Numbered from the stretch's first letter, positions 1 to 7,512 are shown. The stretch is DNA of 49,116 nucleotides from Bacteroides sp. (GCF_030151085.1 NZ_JASLER010000048.1:1-49116), one strand, 5' to 3'. The notes: generated by a model from the sequence alone, not told the origin. Numbers and translations are program-made.

Positions 1-369
1 CACGCAGGTGGTTTCAATCTCCGTTTCTTCAAAGAAAGGACGCAGGTAGTTTTTCAGGCTCTCGGCACGTTGGGTAGCCAACTTTTCGTTTTGCTCAAAG
101 CTGCCTTCGGGGGAGCTGTAACCGGTGATTTCGATGCTACATATACTTATCAATGGATCGTTAAGGGTTCGTGTGATATAGCTGTGCAGACTATTGATTT
201 CATTGATATTGTTCGAAAAATCGTAGAGGACGAAAGATTTGTTTAAGGGGTAATTTAGATGTCTTTCTATATTGTCTGCATGCTGTGCAAATAAGGAATT
301 GGCGAAAAATAGAATTCCGCATACGAAATAAAAGCCGCTATGACATAGCAGTTTGCAGTATTGGCTCAT
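1..369 (-). CDS. OmpA-family protein, 5' part only
   Basis: Partial gene running off the left edge; 123 codons are visible and all are open. The start is the ATG at 367-369, just downstream of a good -7 box. Residues 1 to about 28 form a signal peptide (hydrophobic FYFVCGILFFANSLFA followed by Q). After it, the segment YDFSNNINEINSLHSYI and the stretch ITGYSSPEGSFEQNEKLATQRAE match the first strand and helix of an OmpA-like peptidoglycan-binding domain, which holds outer-membrane or periplasmic proteins to the cell wall. In Bacteroides such short OmpA-like proteins often sit beside fimbrial or surface genes, but the downstream part lies outside the window, so the exact family cannot be fixed. 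Confidence 0.75.
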   Translation of the reverse strand, partial: MSQYCKLLCHSGFYFVCGILFFANSLFAQHADNIERHLNYPLNKSFVLYDFSNNINEINSLHSYITRTLNDPLISICSIEITGYSSPEGSFEQNEKLATQRAESLKNYLRPFFEETEIETTCV

Positions 370-400
370 GGTATCTTTTTGTTTGTTTGCTATTTGTTTG

Positions 401-408
401 CAAAGATA
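401..408 (-). promoter_or_regulatory. -7 promoter box of the OmpA-like gene
   Basis: The minus strand reads TATCTTTG, matching the Bacteroides -7 consensus TAnnTTTG, about 30 bases before the ATG at 369. I see no clear TTG at the -33 position. Confidence 0.55.
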
Positions 409-481
409 GCCTGATGTTATGAGCCTTATTGGAGAGTGGTGTTGAATTTATTTCAACGAGAGTGTAGAAAATTTATTACGG

Positions 482-511
482 ATGGGGATGAATGACTCGA
501 TTCATCCCCAT
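482..511 (-). terminator. hairpin after aspA
   Basis: Perfect 12-bp stem ATGGGGATGAAT / ATTCATCCCCAT with a 6-base loop, just past the aspA stop. The following bases on the minus strand are only moderately T-rich, so it is a likely but weak intrinsic terminator. Confidence 0.6.
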
Positions 512-525
512 TTATCCATCATTAT

Positions 526-1959
526 TTATCGTCTTGGTTTGATATCCAGTTTTACAGGATGGATCATATTTTCAGGGCTAAGAACGGTATCCAGTTCCTC
601 TTTGGTTAAAATTCCGTGATCCAGTACCAACTGATATACGCTTTTGCCTGTTTCCAATGCTTCTTTGGCAATCTTTGTGGAGTTTTTGTATCCAATAACT
701 GGATTTAGGGCTGTAACCACGCCTATGCTATGGTGTACTTCTTCAATGCAATGATCGGCATTCGCTGTAATACCGTCTACACAACGCATACGCAACGTGT
801 CAAAGCCATTTATCAGTAAGTCGATAGATTCAAAACAGCATTGAGCCATGACGGGCTCCATAGCATTCAGTTCCATTTGAGCTGCATCGCCGGCCATCGT
901 TACACAGACATCGTTACCCATCACCTTATAAGCTATCTGGTTCATGACTTCCGGAATTACGGGATTCACTTTACCCGGCATAATGGAAGAACCGGGCTGC
1001 ATGGCGGGCAGGTTAAATTCACCCAAGCCACAGCGGGGACCGCTTGCTAGCAAACGTAAGTCATTACATATTTTGTTGATTTTCACGCAAAGCCTTTTCA
1101 TAGCTGATGAATATCCTACCATGCAAGATGTATCTGAAGTAGCTCCTACTAGGTCGTCCGCCAATTTTATATCCCATCCTGTGATTTTACGCATGGAAGC
1201 GATACACTTCTCTGCATAACCGGGTTCGGCACAGATACCGGTACCGATAGCTGTAGCTCCCATGTTGACGGTCAAAAAATCTTCAGCCGCCTCATTCAAA
1301 TGCTTGATCTCGTCTTCCAGAATACTTGCAAAACCGTTGAATGTTTGTCCCAATGTCATAGGAACAGCATCTTCAAGTTGTGTACGTCCCATTTTAATAA
1401 TGTGCGCAAACTCATGACCTTTATTGCGGAAAGAGGCAATCAGCTTTTCTAAATGAGGGATTAGTTCCAAATGTTTGAAGTATAAACCTACATGGATTGC
1501 GGTTGGATAAGCGTCATTAGTTGACTGCGAACAGTTTACGTGATCATTTGGAGAGCAATATTGATATTCGCCACGATGGTGTCCCATCAATTCAAGGGCA
1601 CGATTGGCAATTACTTCATTGGCATTCATATTGGTAGAAGTTCCGGCACCTCCTTGAATCATATCAATAGGAAAATGTTCAGCATGCTTTCCGTCCAAAA
1701 TTTCTTGGCAGGCCTGCGTGATGGCTTTATATTGTTCATCAGTTAGTAATTTCAGTTCACGGTTAGCATGTGCTGCCGCCATCTTAGTGATGGCAAGACC
1801 TTTCAAAAACATAGAATATTCCCCCAAGTGGAATTTACTGATGGGGAAGTTCTCAATACCTCTGAGAGTTTGAACTCCATACAAAGCTTCTTCGGGAATT
1901 TCACGTGCACCGAGCAAATCACTCTCAGTGCGTGTTTTACTAGTCAATTCTGTTTCCAT
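526..1959 (-). CDS. aspA: aspartate ammonia-lyase (aspartase)
   Basis: Interconverts L-aspartate with fumarate plus ammonia in the cytosol, which in gut Bacteroides feeds the fumarate-respiration branch. The 477-residue length is typical of aspartases. The class II fumarase/aspartase signature GSSIMPGKVNP is at residues 323-333, with the catalytic serine loop in it; GTSTNMNANEV (107-117) and SQSTNDAYPT (144-153) are the other two conserved substrate-binding regions. Fumarase C of the same superfamily is the main alternative, but the N-terminus (ESDLLGAREIPEEALYGVQT) and GRTQLEDAVPMTLGQ look aspartase-like. Single-gene unit: hairpin downstream, promoter-like box at 2072-2079 upstream. aspD and aspT at 31-34 kb are a second aspartate-using module in the same window. 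Confidence 0.95.
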   Translation of the reverse strand: METELTSKTRTESDLLGAREIPEEALYGVQTLRGIENFPISKFHLGEYSMFLKGLAITKMAAAHANRELKLLTDEQYKAITQACQEILDGKHAEHFPIDMIQGGAGTSTNMNANEVIANRALELMGHHRGEYQYCSPNDHVNCSQSTNDAYPTAIHVGLYFKHLELIPHLEKLIASFRNKGHEFAHIIKMGRTQLEDAVPMTLGQTFNGFASILEDEIKHLNEAAEDFLTVNMGATAIGTGICAEPGYAEKCIASMRKITGWDIKLADDLVGATSDTSCMVGYSSAMKRLCVKINKICNDLRLLASGPRCGLGEFNLPAMQPGSSIMPGKVNPVIPEVMNQIAYKVMGNDVCVTMAGDAAQMELNAMEPVMAQCCFESIDLLINGFDTLRMRCVDGITANADHCIEEVHHSIGVVTALNPVIGYKNSTKIAKEALETGKSVYQLVLDHGILTKEELDTVLSPENMIHPVKLDIKPRR

Positions 1960-2262
1960 AACGTTTTCTTAATAAGTTCTTATATTAATGTTAGATTAAA
2001 GTTCACTATTATCGTTACTCCGCTAATCGGGGGACAATGCATGTTTTCCTTTTACATTCATATGTCATTTACAAAGGTAGATATATAAAATGACATTTTG
2101 AAATTTAAAATGGCAAATAGTTGCATTGCAAACAATGAATTTACTTGTTATGTATTGAGTTTCTGTGTTTATTTGTGTTAATATGATAATTCATGTGGCT
2201 GGATATCATATTCTACAATGAAGATATCTAATAGATTTTGAAAAATAGGGGAGTGGTCCTTA
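1960..2262. other. 303-bp AT-rich intergenic region
   Basis: Lies between the aspA start and the stop of the kinase-like gene. Apart from the aspA -7 box at 2072-2079 I find no ORF, hairpin with a T-tract, or repeat here. It marks the left edge of the AT-rich islet that contains the TIR-EF-Tu gene. Confidence 0.5.
2072..2079 (-). promoter_or_regulatory. -7 promoter box of aspA
   Basis: The minus strand reads TACCTTTG, an exact TAnnTTTG match, about 112 bases before the aspA ATG, implying a leader of roughly 100 nt. No clear -33 TTG at the expected distance. Confidence 0.5.
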
Positions 2263-2862
2263 TTAATAGGATTGGGATTTTAATTTGATTTGCGTATCGA
2301 TGAAATATAAATCTCCATCTATACCATATAAGACATTATTGGGGACAACATCAAACACTTCACATTCTTGGTTATGAAATTCATCTATGTAATCCATTTC
2401 AAAACCAAGTGCCTCCATGTATTCCGCAATTTCATCTTCAGTAGCTTCACGCTCTGCTTGTATATGAGGCTGAATTAGAACCGCACAAAATTCCTGTTGA
2501 CTATTATAGGCAAAACCTATCATTTGATAAGGGACATTGCTAAAGAACTTGTTATGTGCAGAGATACGAATAAAGAAATTCTCTAAATTATCTCCTGCAT
2601 ATTCAAAGTTGTTCAGTTTAAGAACTATGTCTGCATCACTTGTATAAACTTCATTTTCTCCCCCTTTGCTAAGAAATTCAACATTTAGAGCTTGAACAGT
2701 AATCCACAAGTTATTTGAGTTAGCAAATGATATTAGCTCTTCGATTTGCCCTCTCTTATAGCTTTCTGTTGGTTCAAGCGTTCTTGCTGTTTCTTTTTTT
2801 CTTCTAATGATGCAGGCTGCTTGCTCCAAGATGCTATTGACTGGCGAGTTCGCTCTATCCAT
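2263..2862 (-). CDS. polyvalent-protein-kinase-like protein, probably 5'-frameshifted
   Basis: 199-residue ORF. The core from about residue 70 resembles the small kinase-like domain described in polyvalent proteins of phages and conjugative elements. GGENEVYTSDADIVLKLNN (residues 67-85) looks like a nucleotide-binding strand with a VxK lysine; near the C-terminus DVVPNNVL plus LYFIDTQI mimics a catalytic-loop D...N followed by the metal-binding D. I recognise the fold only by these motifs; the substrate is unknown. The first ~45 residues look out of character. They overlap, in another frame, a 52-codon ORF (2733-2891) whose start sits right behind a consensus promoter. One missing base near 2746-2751 would join the two into one protein. 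So this is either a pseudogene, a programmed-frameshift gene, or two overlapping genes. It diverges from the TIR-EF-Tu gene. Confidence 0.55.
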   Translation of the reverse strand: MDRANSPVNSILEQAACIIRRKKETARTLEPTESYKRGQIEELISFANSNNLWITVQALNVEFLSKGGENEVYTSDADIVLKLNNFEYAGDNLENFFIRISAHNKFFSNVPYQMIGFAYNSQQEFCAVLIQPHIQAEREATEDEIAEYMEALGFEMDYIDEFHNQECEVFDVVPNNVLYGIDGDLYFIDTQIKLKSQSY

Positions 2863-2891
2863 TGCTTGTGAAATTCATTAATGTATTCCAT
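2733..2891 (-). CDS. 52-residue ORF, likely true N-terminus of the kinase-like gene
   Basis: Reads MEYINEFHKQWIERTRQS, then a lysine/glutamine-rich helix (EEKKKQQERLNQQKAIREGK) and stops at 2733-2735. Its ATG is 26 bases from the end of the -7 box at 2917-2924, so it is the first start codon on the transcript. The downstream kinase ORF has no promoter of its own. A -1 shift at the GAGGG run (2746-2751) would give ...AIREG-QIEELISFANSN..., a smooth junction into the kinase-like protein. Not recognised as a free-standing family. I infer an ancestral single gene of about 207 codons covering 2263-2891. Confidence 0.45.
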   Translation of the reverse strand: MEYINEFHKQWIERTRQSIASWSKQPASLEEKKKQQERLNQQKAIREGKSKS

Positions 2892-2916
2892 AATTTGCTA
2901 TAATTATGATTTTGTG

Positions 2917-2946
2917 CAAATGTAGCTATTCTTTTTTACTTAACAA
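2917..2946 (-). promoter_or_regulatory. promoter of the kinase-like gene
   Basis: The minus strand shows TTG, 19 bases, then TACATTTG: both elements of the Bacteroides promoter with canonical spacing. It fires away from the TIR-EF-Tu gene. Confidence 0.65.
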
Positions 2947-3137
2947 CATTATTGAACGTATGGTTGCTAAGTCTTATTTCTTTTATTTGTTATGGCTTTA
3001 AAATTCTTAAACTTTCATCAAACGGATTATAAAAGGAATATATAGTATAGTAAGCAAAAGAACATTTGCAAAATATGTTGATGAATATGTTTTTAGATTT
3101 ACTGTTCGGAACTTTACGGATTGTCAAAGATTTAATT

Positions 3138-3145
3138 TACTTTTG
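3138..3145 (+). promoter_or_regulatory. -7 promoter box of the TIR-EF-Tu gene
   Basis: TACTTTTG, an exact TAnnTTTG match, 44 bases before the ATG. A TTG at 3121-3123 lies 14 bases upstream, shorter than the usual 19-21, so basal expression may be weak or controlled. Confidence 0.55.
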
Positions 3146-3189
3146 TGAAACAGTACTTATATTATAGAGAAAACGAAATTTAATACAAT

Positions 3190-4863
3190 ATGAACTACGA
3201 TATATTTATAAGTTTCAAGAATCTTGATGCTGATGGAAAAAAGAGCAGGGATTGTGAAATTGCAGAGGAGTTGTATCGTTTTTTGCAAAGCAAAGGGCTA
3301 TCTGTATTTTTTAGTAATTATAGCCTCGAGAGGTTGGGGTCTTCTGCCTATCTCAAGGCGATTGATAATGCTTTGGATTCGGCTAAAATTATGGTTGTGG
3401 TTGGTACAAGTAAGGCTAACATTGAATCGCAATGGGTTGAATCGGAATGGAGTGGATTTATTAATGATATAAGAAGCGGTATTAAGAAGAATGCACAAAT
3501 ATACTCTGTAATTGAAGGCATGTCAACGGTAGAGTTGCAAAGATCACTTCGTCAATATCAGTCGTTTACCTATTCAAAAGGCAATTTCGATAGATTATAT
3601 AATTTTATCACCAATGCTTTAGGTGGTAATACTTCATCTCAACAAAACTCGTCAACTGAGAATGATATAATACCACCTGTTCAAAGTTGCGTCGAACCTG
3701 AGCCTCTTCCAAATATAGAAACTTCCGTATCTGAAAATTCTTCTAAACCTAATGTAACTATTGGGATAATAGGTTCTGATAATCATGGTAAAACAACATT
3801 AACGGCTGCAATAATCACTGTATTAGAAAAATATGTTGTTTCAAAACAGCAGAGAGAAACTGCAAACAATGGGGGATGCGTGCAATACCAAACTAATAAG
3901 AGGTTTTATTCTAGTGTATTGTATAGACCTCATGAAGACTTTGTGAAATATATGGTTGTTGGATACCATAAATTTAATGGAGCTATAGTAGTTGTTGATG
4001 TAATGGAAGGCGTAACTTCTCAAGTTAGGGAGCAAATCTTACTTGCACGTCAATCAAACGTACCAAGGTTTGTTGTGTTTCTAAATAAGATAGATCTGTT
4101 GGAAGACACGGAATCAATTGACCTTACCGAAATAGAGATTCGCAAATTATTGAGTTATTATGGGTATGATGGTGATAATACGCCTGTTATCTGTGGCTCG
4201 GCTTTAGGAGCTCTTAATGGTATGTCTCAATGGGAAGGAAAGATACTAGAACTTATGGATACTGTAGATGAATATATTCCAAGTCCCATTAAAGATATGA
4301 ACAAGCCATTTTTAATGCCAGTTGAAGATGTTTTTTCAATTACAGGACGCGGAGTTGTTCTGACTGGAAAAATAGAGAATGGTATTGTTCGCGTGCAAGA
4401 TACTCTTGAGATAGTTGGACTTAGTGATACAACTAAAACTGTAACTTGTATAGGTATTGAGATGTTCCGTAAACTTGTTGATCAAGGTGAAGCGGGGGAT
4501 AATGTTGGCCTTTTAATAAGAGGTACTACAAAAGAAGATGTCAAGCGGGGGATGGTTATTGCTAAACAGGGATGTATTAAAGCATATAAAAAATTTGAAG
4601 CAGAGGTTTATTTTCTTTCGAAAGATGAAGGTGGGCGTAGTACAGCAATTTATAATAATTATTGCCCTCAGTTTTATCTCAGAACGCTTGATGTATTAGG
4701 GAAAATTATTCTACCTAAAGGCATAAATCAAGTAAGTCCGGGAGACAATGTATCAGTAGCTGTAGAACTTACTTCTTTTGCTGTAATTAATGTAGGTCTT
4801 CGTTTTGCTATTAGAGACAAAAATAAGACCATTGGAGCAGGACTGATTACGAGAGTATTTTAA
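3190..4863 (+). CDS. TIR domain fused to EF-Tu-like translation factor
   Basis: 557-residue fusion. Residues 1-146 are a TIR domain: YDIFISF first strand, SKGLSVFF, and the WVESE motif with likely catalytic Glu86, as in NAD-degrading bacterial TIRs. Residues 147-186 are a Ser/Asn-rich linker. Residues 187-557 align end to end with EF-Tu. The P-loop G195SDNHGKT is intact, as are NKID (299-302) and GSAL (336-339). Switch I is shortened and lacks the G2 threonine, and the G3 motif DCPGH has become LYRPH (244-248), keeping only the histidine. Domain II (about 370-460) is near-normal, including the aminoacyl-end pocket (E379, D380, F382, E424, R427, N438). Domain III (about 465-557) is complete. 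It therefore looks like an EF-Tu mimic that cannot act as a normal GTPase, attached to an NADase. A defence role (sensing attack on EF-Tu or on charged tRNA, then NAD depletion) is inference. AT-rich compared with its neighbours, own promoter, no operon partner. Confidence 0.9.
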   Translation: MNYDIFISFKNLDADGKKSRDCEIAEELYRFLQSKGLSVFFSNYSLERLGSSAYLKAIDNALDSAKIMVVVGTSKANIESQWVESEWSGFINDIRSGIKKNAQIYSVIEGMSTVELQRSLRQYQSFTYSKGNFDRLYNFITNALGGNTSSQQNSSTENDIIPPVQSCVEPEPLPNIETSVSENSSKPNVTIGIIGSDNHGKTTLTAAIITVLEKYVVSKQQRETANNGGCVQYQTNKRFYSSVLYRPHEDFVKYMVVGYHKFNGAIVVVDVMEGVTSQVREQILLARQSNVPRFVVFLNKIDLLEDTESIDLTEIEIRKLLSYYGYDGDNTPVICGSALGALNGMSQWEGKILELMDTVDEYIPSPIKDMNKPFLMPVEDVFSITGRGVVLTGKIENGIVRVQDTLEIVGLSDTTKTVTCIGIEMFRKLVDQGEAGDNVGLLIRGTTKEDVKRGMVIAKQGCIKAYKKFEAEVYFLSKDEGGRSTAIYNNYCPQFYLRTLDVLGKIILPKGINQVSPGDNVSVAVELTSFAVINVGLRFAIRDKNKTIGAGLITRVF

Positions 4864-4973
4864 TTAATTTGTAGAAGAATATGTTTTACCCTCATAAATC
4901 TATCATGTAATAACTTTGAATGATAAGTGAAACTAGATATTTGAAACCGTCACCTATTTCAAATTACTGCAAA

Positions 4974-5010
4974 TAAAAAACTCCTGCAATCACAAAGATT
5001 ACAGGAGTTT
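4974..5010 (-). terminator. terminator of the scaffold-GGGtGRT operon
   Basis: Minus-strand hairpin AAACTCCTG..CAGGAGTTT (14-bp stem with one mismatch, arms around 4978-4991 and 4997-5010) followed by a T-run. Classic rho-independent terminator 22 bases past the GGGtGRT stop. Confidence 0.85.
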
Positions 5011-5031
5011 ATCTATATGAAGTAACTTAAA

Positions 5032-6042
5032 TTACTTGCTCAAAGCCTGAGATACGTCTACAGCACAAGCTACAGTACAACCTACCATAGGATTGTTACC
5101 AATACCCAGAAATCCCATCATTTCTACGTGAGCAGGAACTGATGAAGAACCGGCGAACTGAGCGTCTGAGTGCATACGACCCATAGTGTCTGTCATGCCG
5201 TAAGAAGCAGGACCGGCTGCCATATTATCCGGGTGAAGAGTACGACCTGTACCACCACCGGAAGCTACTGAGAAATAAGGCTTACCTGCAAGAACACGTT
5301 CTTTCTTGTAAGTACCGGCTACCGGGTGTTGGAAACGAGTAGGATTAGTAGAGTTACCTGTGATAGATACATCTACACCTTCTTTCCACATGATAGCTAC
5401 ACCTTCGCGAACATCGTCAGCACCGTAGCATTTTACTTTAGCACGGTTACCATCAGAATAAGCTATTTCACGAACTACTTTCAGTTCACCTGTGTAGTAG
5501 TCAAATTGAGTTTGAACGTAAGTAAAGCCGTTGATACGAGAGATGATCTGAGCGGCGTCTTTTCCAAGACCGTTCAAGATACAACGCAAAGGTTCTTTAC
5601 GTACTTTGTCAGCTTTAGCAGCGATTTTGATAGCACCTTCGGCAGCAGCGAATGATTCGTGACCAGCCAAGAATGCGAAACATTTAGTTTCTTCGCGCAG
5701 CAACATAGCAGCCAGGTTTCCATGACCGATACCAACCTTACGGTCGTCGGCTACTGAACCCGGAATACAGAATGCTTGCAAACCGATACCAATAGCTTCA
5801 GCAGCTTCAGCAGCATTTGTGCAGCCTTTCTTGATAGCGATAGCACAACCTACCACGTAAGCCCATTTTGCATTTTCAAAGCAGATAGGCTGAGTTTCTT
5901 CACATGTTTTATAAGGATCGACTCCAGCAGCTTCGCAGATAGCGTTTGCTTCTTCGATGTCTTTGATGCCGTTTGCGTTCAAAGCTTCGATGATACCTTT
6001 GATACGACGGTCTTGACTTTCAAATTTTACTTCTCTAATCAT
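5032..6042 (-). CDS. GGGtGRT family protein
   Basis: 336 residues. Named for its motif, here SGGGTGRT at 261-268. The family is conserved in anaerobic bacteria and archaea and has no established biochemical function. Cysteines are frequent (C36, C47, C54, C66, C74, C92, C121, C154, C205 and two near the C-terminus), suiting a metal or Fe-S role, although this is inference. It lies 23 bases downstream of the IscU-like scaffold gene on the same strand, behind one shared promoter (6829-6859) and before one terminator, so the two form a two-gene operon and probably act together. No signal peptide or membrane segment; cytosolic. Confidence 0.88.
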   Translation of the reverse strand: MIREVKFESQDRRIKGIIEALNANGIKDIEEANAICEAAGVDPYKTCEETQPICFENAKWAYVVGCAIAIKKGCTNAAEAAEAIGIGLQAFCIPGSVADDRKVGIGHGNLAAMLLREETKCFAFLAGHESFAAAEGAIKIAAKADKVRKEPLRCILNGLGKDAAQIISRINGFTYVQTQFDYYTGELKVVREIAYSDGNRAKVKCYGADDVREGVAIMWKEGVDVSITGNSTNPTRFQHPVAGTYKKERVLAGKPYFSVASGGGTGRTLHPDNMAAGPASYGMTDTMGRMHSDAQFAGSSSVPAHVEMMGFLGIGNNPMVGCTVACAVDVSQALSK

Positions 6043-6065
6043 AGTTTTCTTTCCTCCTTATAAAA

Positions 6066-6767
6066 TTATTCGTGACGTGGATCAATATGTTTAACTGCTC
6101 CCTGTTCTGCTGTTACGCGTCCGTAAGTACCGGTTACTTTCTTCAAAGCTTCGTTAGCGTCAGTACCTTTCTTGATTTCGTCCATGAACTTACCCATGTG
6201 AACGAATTCGTATCCGCAGATTTCGTCGTTTTTGTCAAGATAGATGTTCTTGATGTAACCTTCAGCCATTTCGAGGTAACGAGGACCCTTAGCCAAAGTA
6301 CCATACAAAGTACCTACCTGGCTACGCAAACCTTTACCAAGATCTTCCAAACCGGCACCGATAATCAAACCGCCTTCTGAGAAAGCCGATTGAGTACGTC
6401 CGTAAACGATTTGCAGGAAGAGTTCACGCATTGCTGTATTGATAGCGTCGCAAACGAGGTCGGTATTCAATGCTTCGAGTACAGTTTTGCCGGGTAAGAT
6501 TTCAGCTGCCATAGCTGCTGAGTGGGTCATACCAGAACAACCGATAGTTTCAACCAGTGCTTCCTGGATGATACCTTCTTTAACGTTCAAAGTCAGTTTA
6601 CAAGCACCCTGTTGAGGAGCGCACCAACCTACACCATGTGTCAAACCAGAAATATCAACAATTTCTTTAGATTTTACCCATTTGCCTTCTTCGGGTATGG
6701 GAGCCGGTCCGTGGTTAGGACCCTTCTTTACAACACACATGTGTTCCACTTCGTGTGAATAAGTCAT
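6066..6767 (-). CDS. iron-sulfur cluster assembly scaffold (NifU/IscU-like)
   Basis: 233 residues, longer than IscU (about 130). A scaffold-type cysteine set is visible: C49 in GWCAPQQGAC, C56, C77 in IGCSGMTHSAA, and C106. The central part resembles the NifU N-terminal fold, on which Fe-S clusters are built before transfer to client proteins. The C-terminal third (LRSQVGTLYGTLAKGPRYLE and beyond) is specific to the subgroup that travels with GGGtGRT proteins. First gene of the two-gene operon. No cysteine desulfurase is adjacent, so sulfur must come from elsewhere or the protein serves a specialised client, perhaps its GGGtGRT neighbour. Confidence 0.85.
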   Translation of the reverse strand: MTYSHEVEHMCVVKKGPNHGPAPIPEEGKWVKSKEIVDISGLTHGVGWCAPQQGACKLTLNVKEGIIQEALVETIGCSGMTHSAAMAAEILPGKTVLEALNTDLVCDAINTAMRELFLQIVYGRTQSAFSEGGLIIGAGLEDLGKGLRSQVGTLYGTLAKGPRYLEMAEGYIKNIYLDKNDEICGYEFVHMGKFMDEIKKGTDANEALKKVTGTYGRVTAEQGAVKHIDPRHE

Positions 6768-6828
6768 AATTAGCTCTTTTTTTAAGTGATATAATTAAAA
6801 AACGTAGTTTCTCTGTTTAAATCGGATG

Positions 6829-6859
6829 CAAAGGTACTCCTTTTCTTGGTTTCTGACAA
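6829..6859 (-). promoter_or_regulatory. promoter of the scaffold-GGGtGRT operon
   Basis: The minus strand has TTG (6857-6859), 20 bases, then TACCTTTG (6829-6836): an ideal Bacteroides -33/-7 promoter about 60 bases before the ATG at 6767. Confidence 0.75.
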
Positions 6860-6955
6860 CCGTATGATTTGACTTTTTTATTAAAAATAGGTAATAAGAA
6901 GTTGAAATTCTACAGAATGTAAAGTGGAGTTTACAGTTATGTGAAATCAAAGATA

Positions 6956-6963
6956 TAACTTTG
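6956..6963 (+). promoter_or_regulatory. -7 promoter box of the DMP19 gene
   Basis: TAACTTTG matches TAnnTTTG, 26 bases before the ATG at 6990. Diverges from the scaffold operon. Confidence 0.55.
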
Positions 6964-6989
6964 TAGCATAATTTAATAAACACAAAGTT

Positions 6990-7496
6990 ATGGTAGAATT
7001 GACAGATGCAGCTTTGCGTCAAGCCGCAAGTGAAGGAATGGATGCATTTATTAAAGTATTTACAGATAAGTATAAGGAAACAATAGGCGGCGAACTGACT
7101 GCTGTAACGATGCCTTTGCTTACGGGTGAGCAACATTCATTGTTGGCTTACCAGATATTCCGGGATGAAATAATGGAAGGAGGATTCTGTCAGTTGATAC
7201 AGAATGGATATGGCGGGTATATTTTTTCCAATCCGTTCGCAAAAGTAATGCGTCTTTGGGGAGCAGCTGATTTAAGTAAATTGGTCTATGCTGCAAAAAA
7301 GATGTATGACGAACATCGTGAGGATTTGGAACGTGAACGCACGGATGATGAATTTATGGCTATGTACGAGCAGTATGAGGCTTTTGATGAACTGGAAGAA
7401 GAATTTTTAGAAAAAGAAGAAGAATTTACGGCTATGATTGCGGGATATGTAGACGAGCATTTGGAGTTATTTGCTAAAATTGAATCGGAGAAATAG
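6990..7496 (+). CDS. DMP19 family protein (DUF4375)
   Basis: 168 residues, acidic and soluble. The segment IMEGGFCQLIQNGYGGYIF (about 61-79) is the family hallmark (E...GGF.Q...N..G). DMP19-type domains occur in bacterial immunity-like and nucleic-acid-mimic proteins, but no activity is established for this group. The C-terminal half is a run of Glu-rich helix (DELEEEFLEKEEEFTAMI), giving strong negative charge compatible with DNA mimicry; that idea is inference. Own promoter; followed by a hairpin-bearing intergenic region, so probably monocistronic. Confidence 0.8.
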   Translation: MVELTDAALRQAASEGMDAFIKVFTDKYKETIGGELTAVTMPLLTGEQHSLLAYQIFRDEIMEGGFCQLIQNGYGGYIFSNPFAKVMRLWGAADLSKLVYAAKKMYDEHREDLERERTDDEFMAMYEQYEAFDELEEEFLEKEEEFTAMIAGYVDEHLELFAKIESEK

Positions 7497-7512
7497 ACCA
7501 ATTTATTCAATA

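Noticed and set aside
3190..4863. Housekeeping EF-Tu (tuf) gene
   Set aside because: N-terminal TIR domain, lost G2/G3 motifs and no ribosomal-protein or tRNA neighbours show that it is a divergent paralogue.
5326..6380. Ser/Thr- and Phe-rich plus-strand ORFs (5326-5655, 5776-6063, 6072-6380) opposite the GGGtGRT and scaffold genes
   Set aside because: Mirror frames of biased codon use in the real genes; low-complexity composition and no promoter.
6795..7136. 113-residue minus-strand ORF spanning the divergent promoter region and the start of the DMP19 gene
   Set aside because: It covers two promoter boxes, has no recognisable domain, and overlaps a well-supported gene in antisense.
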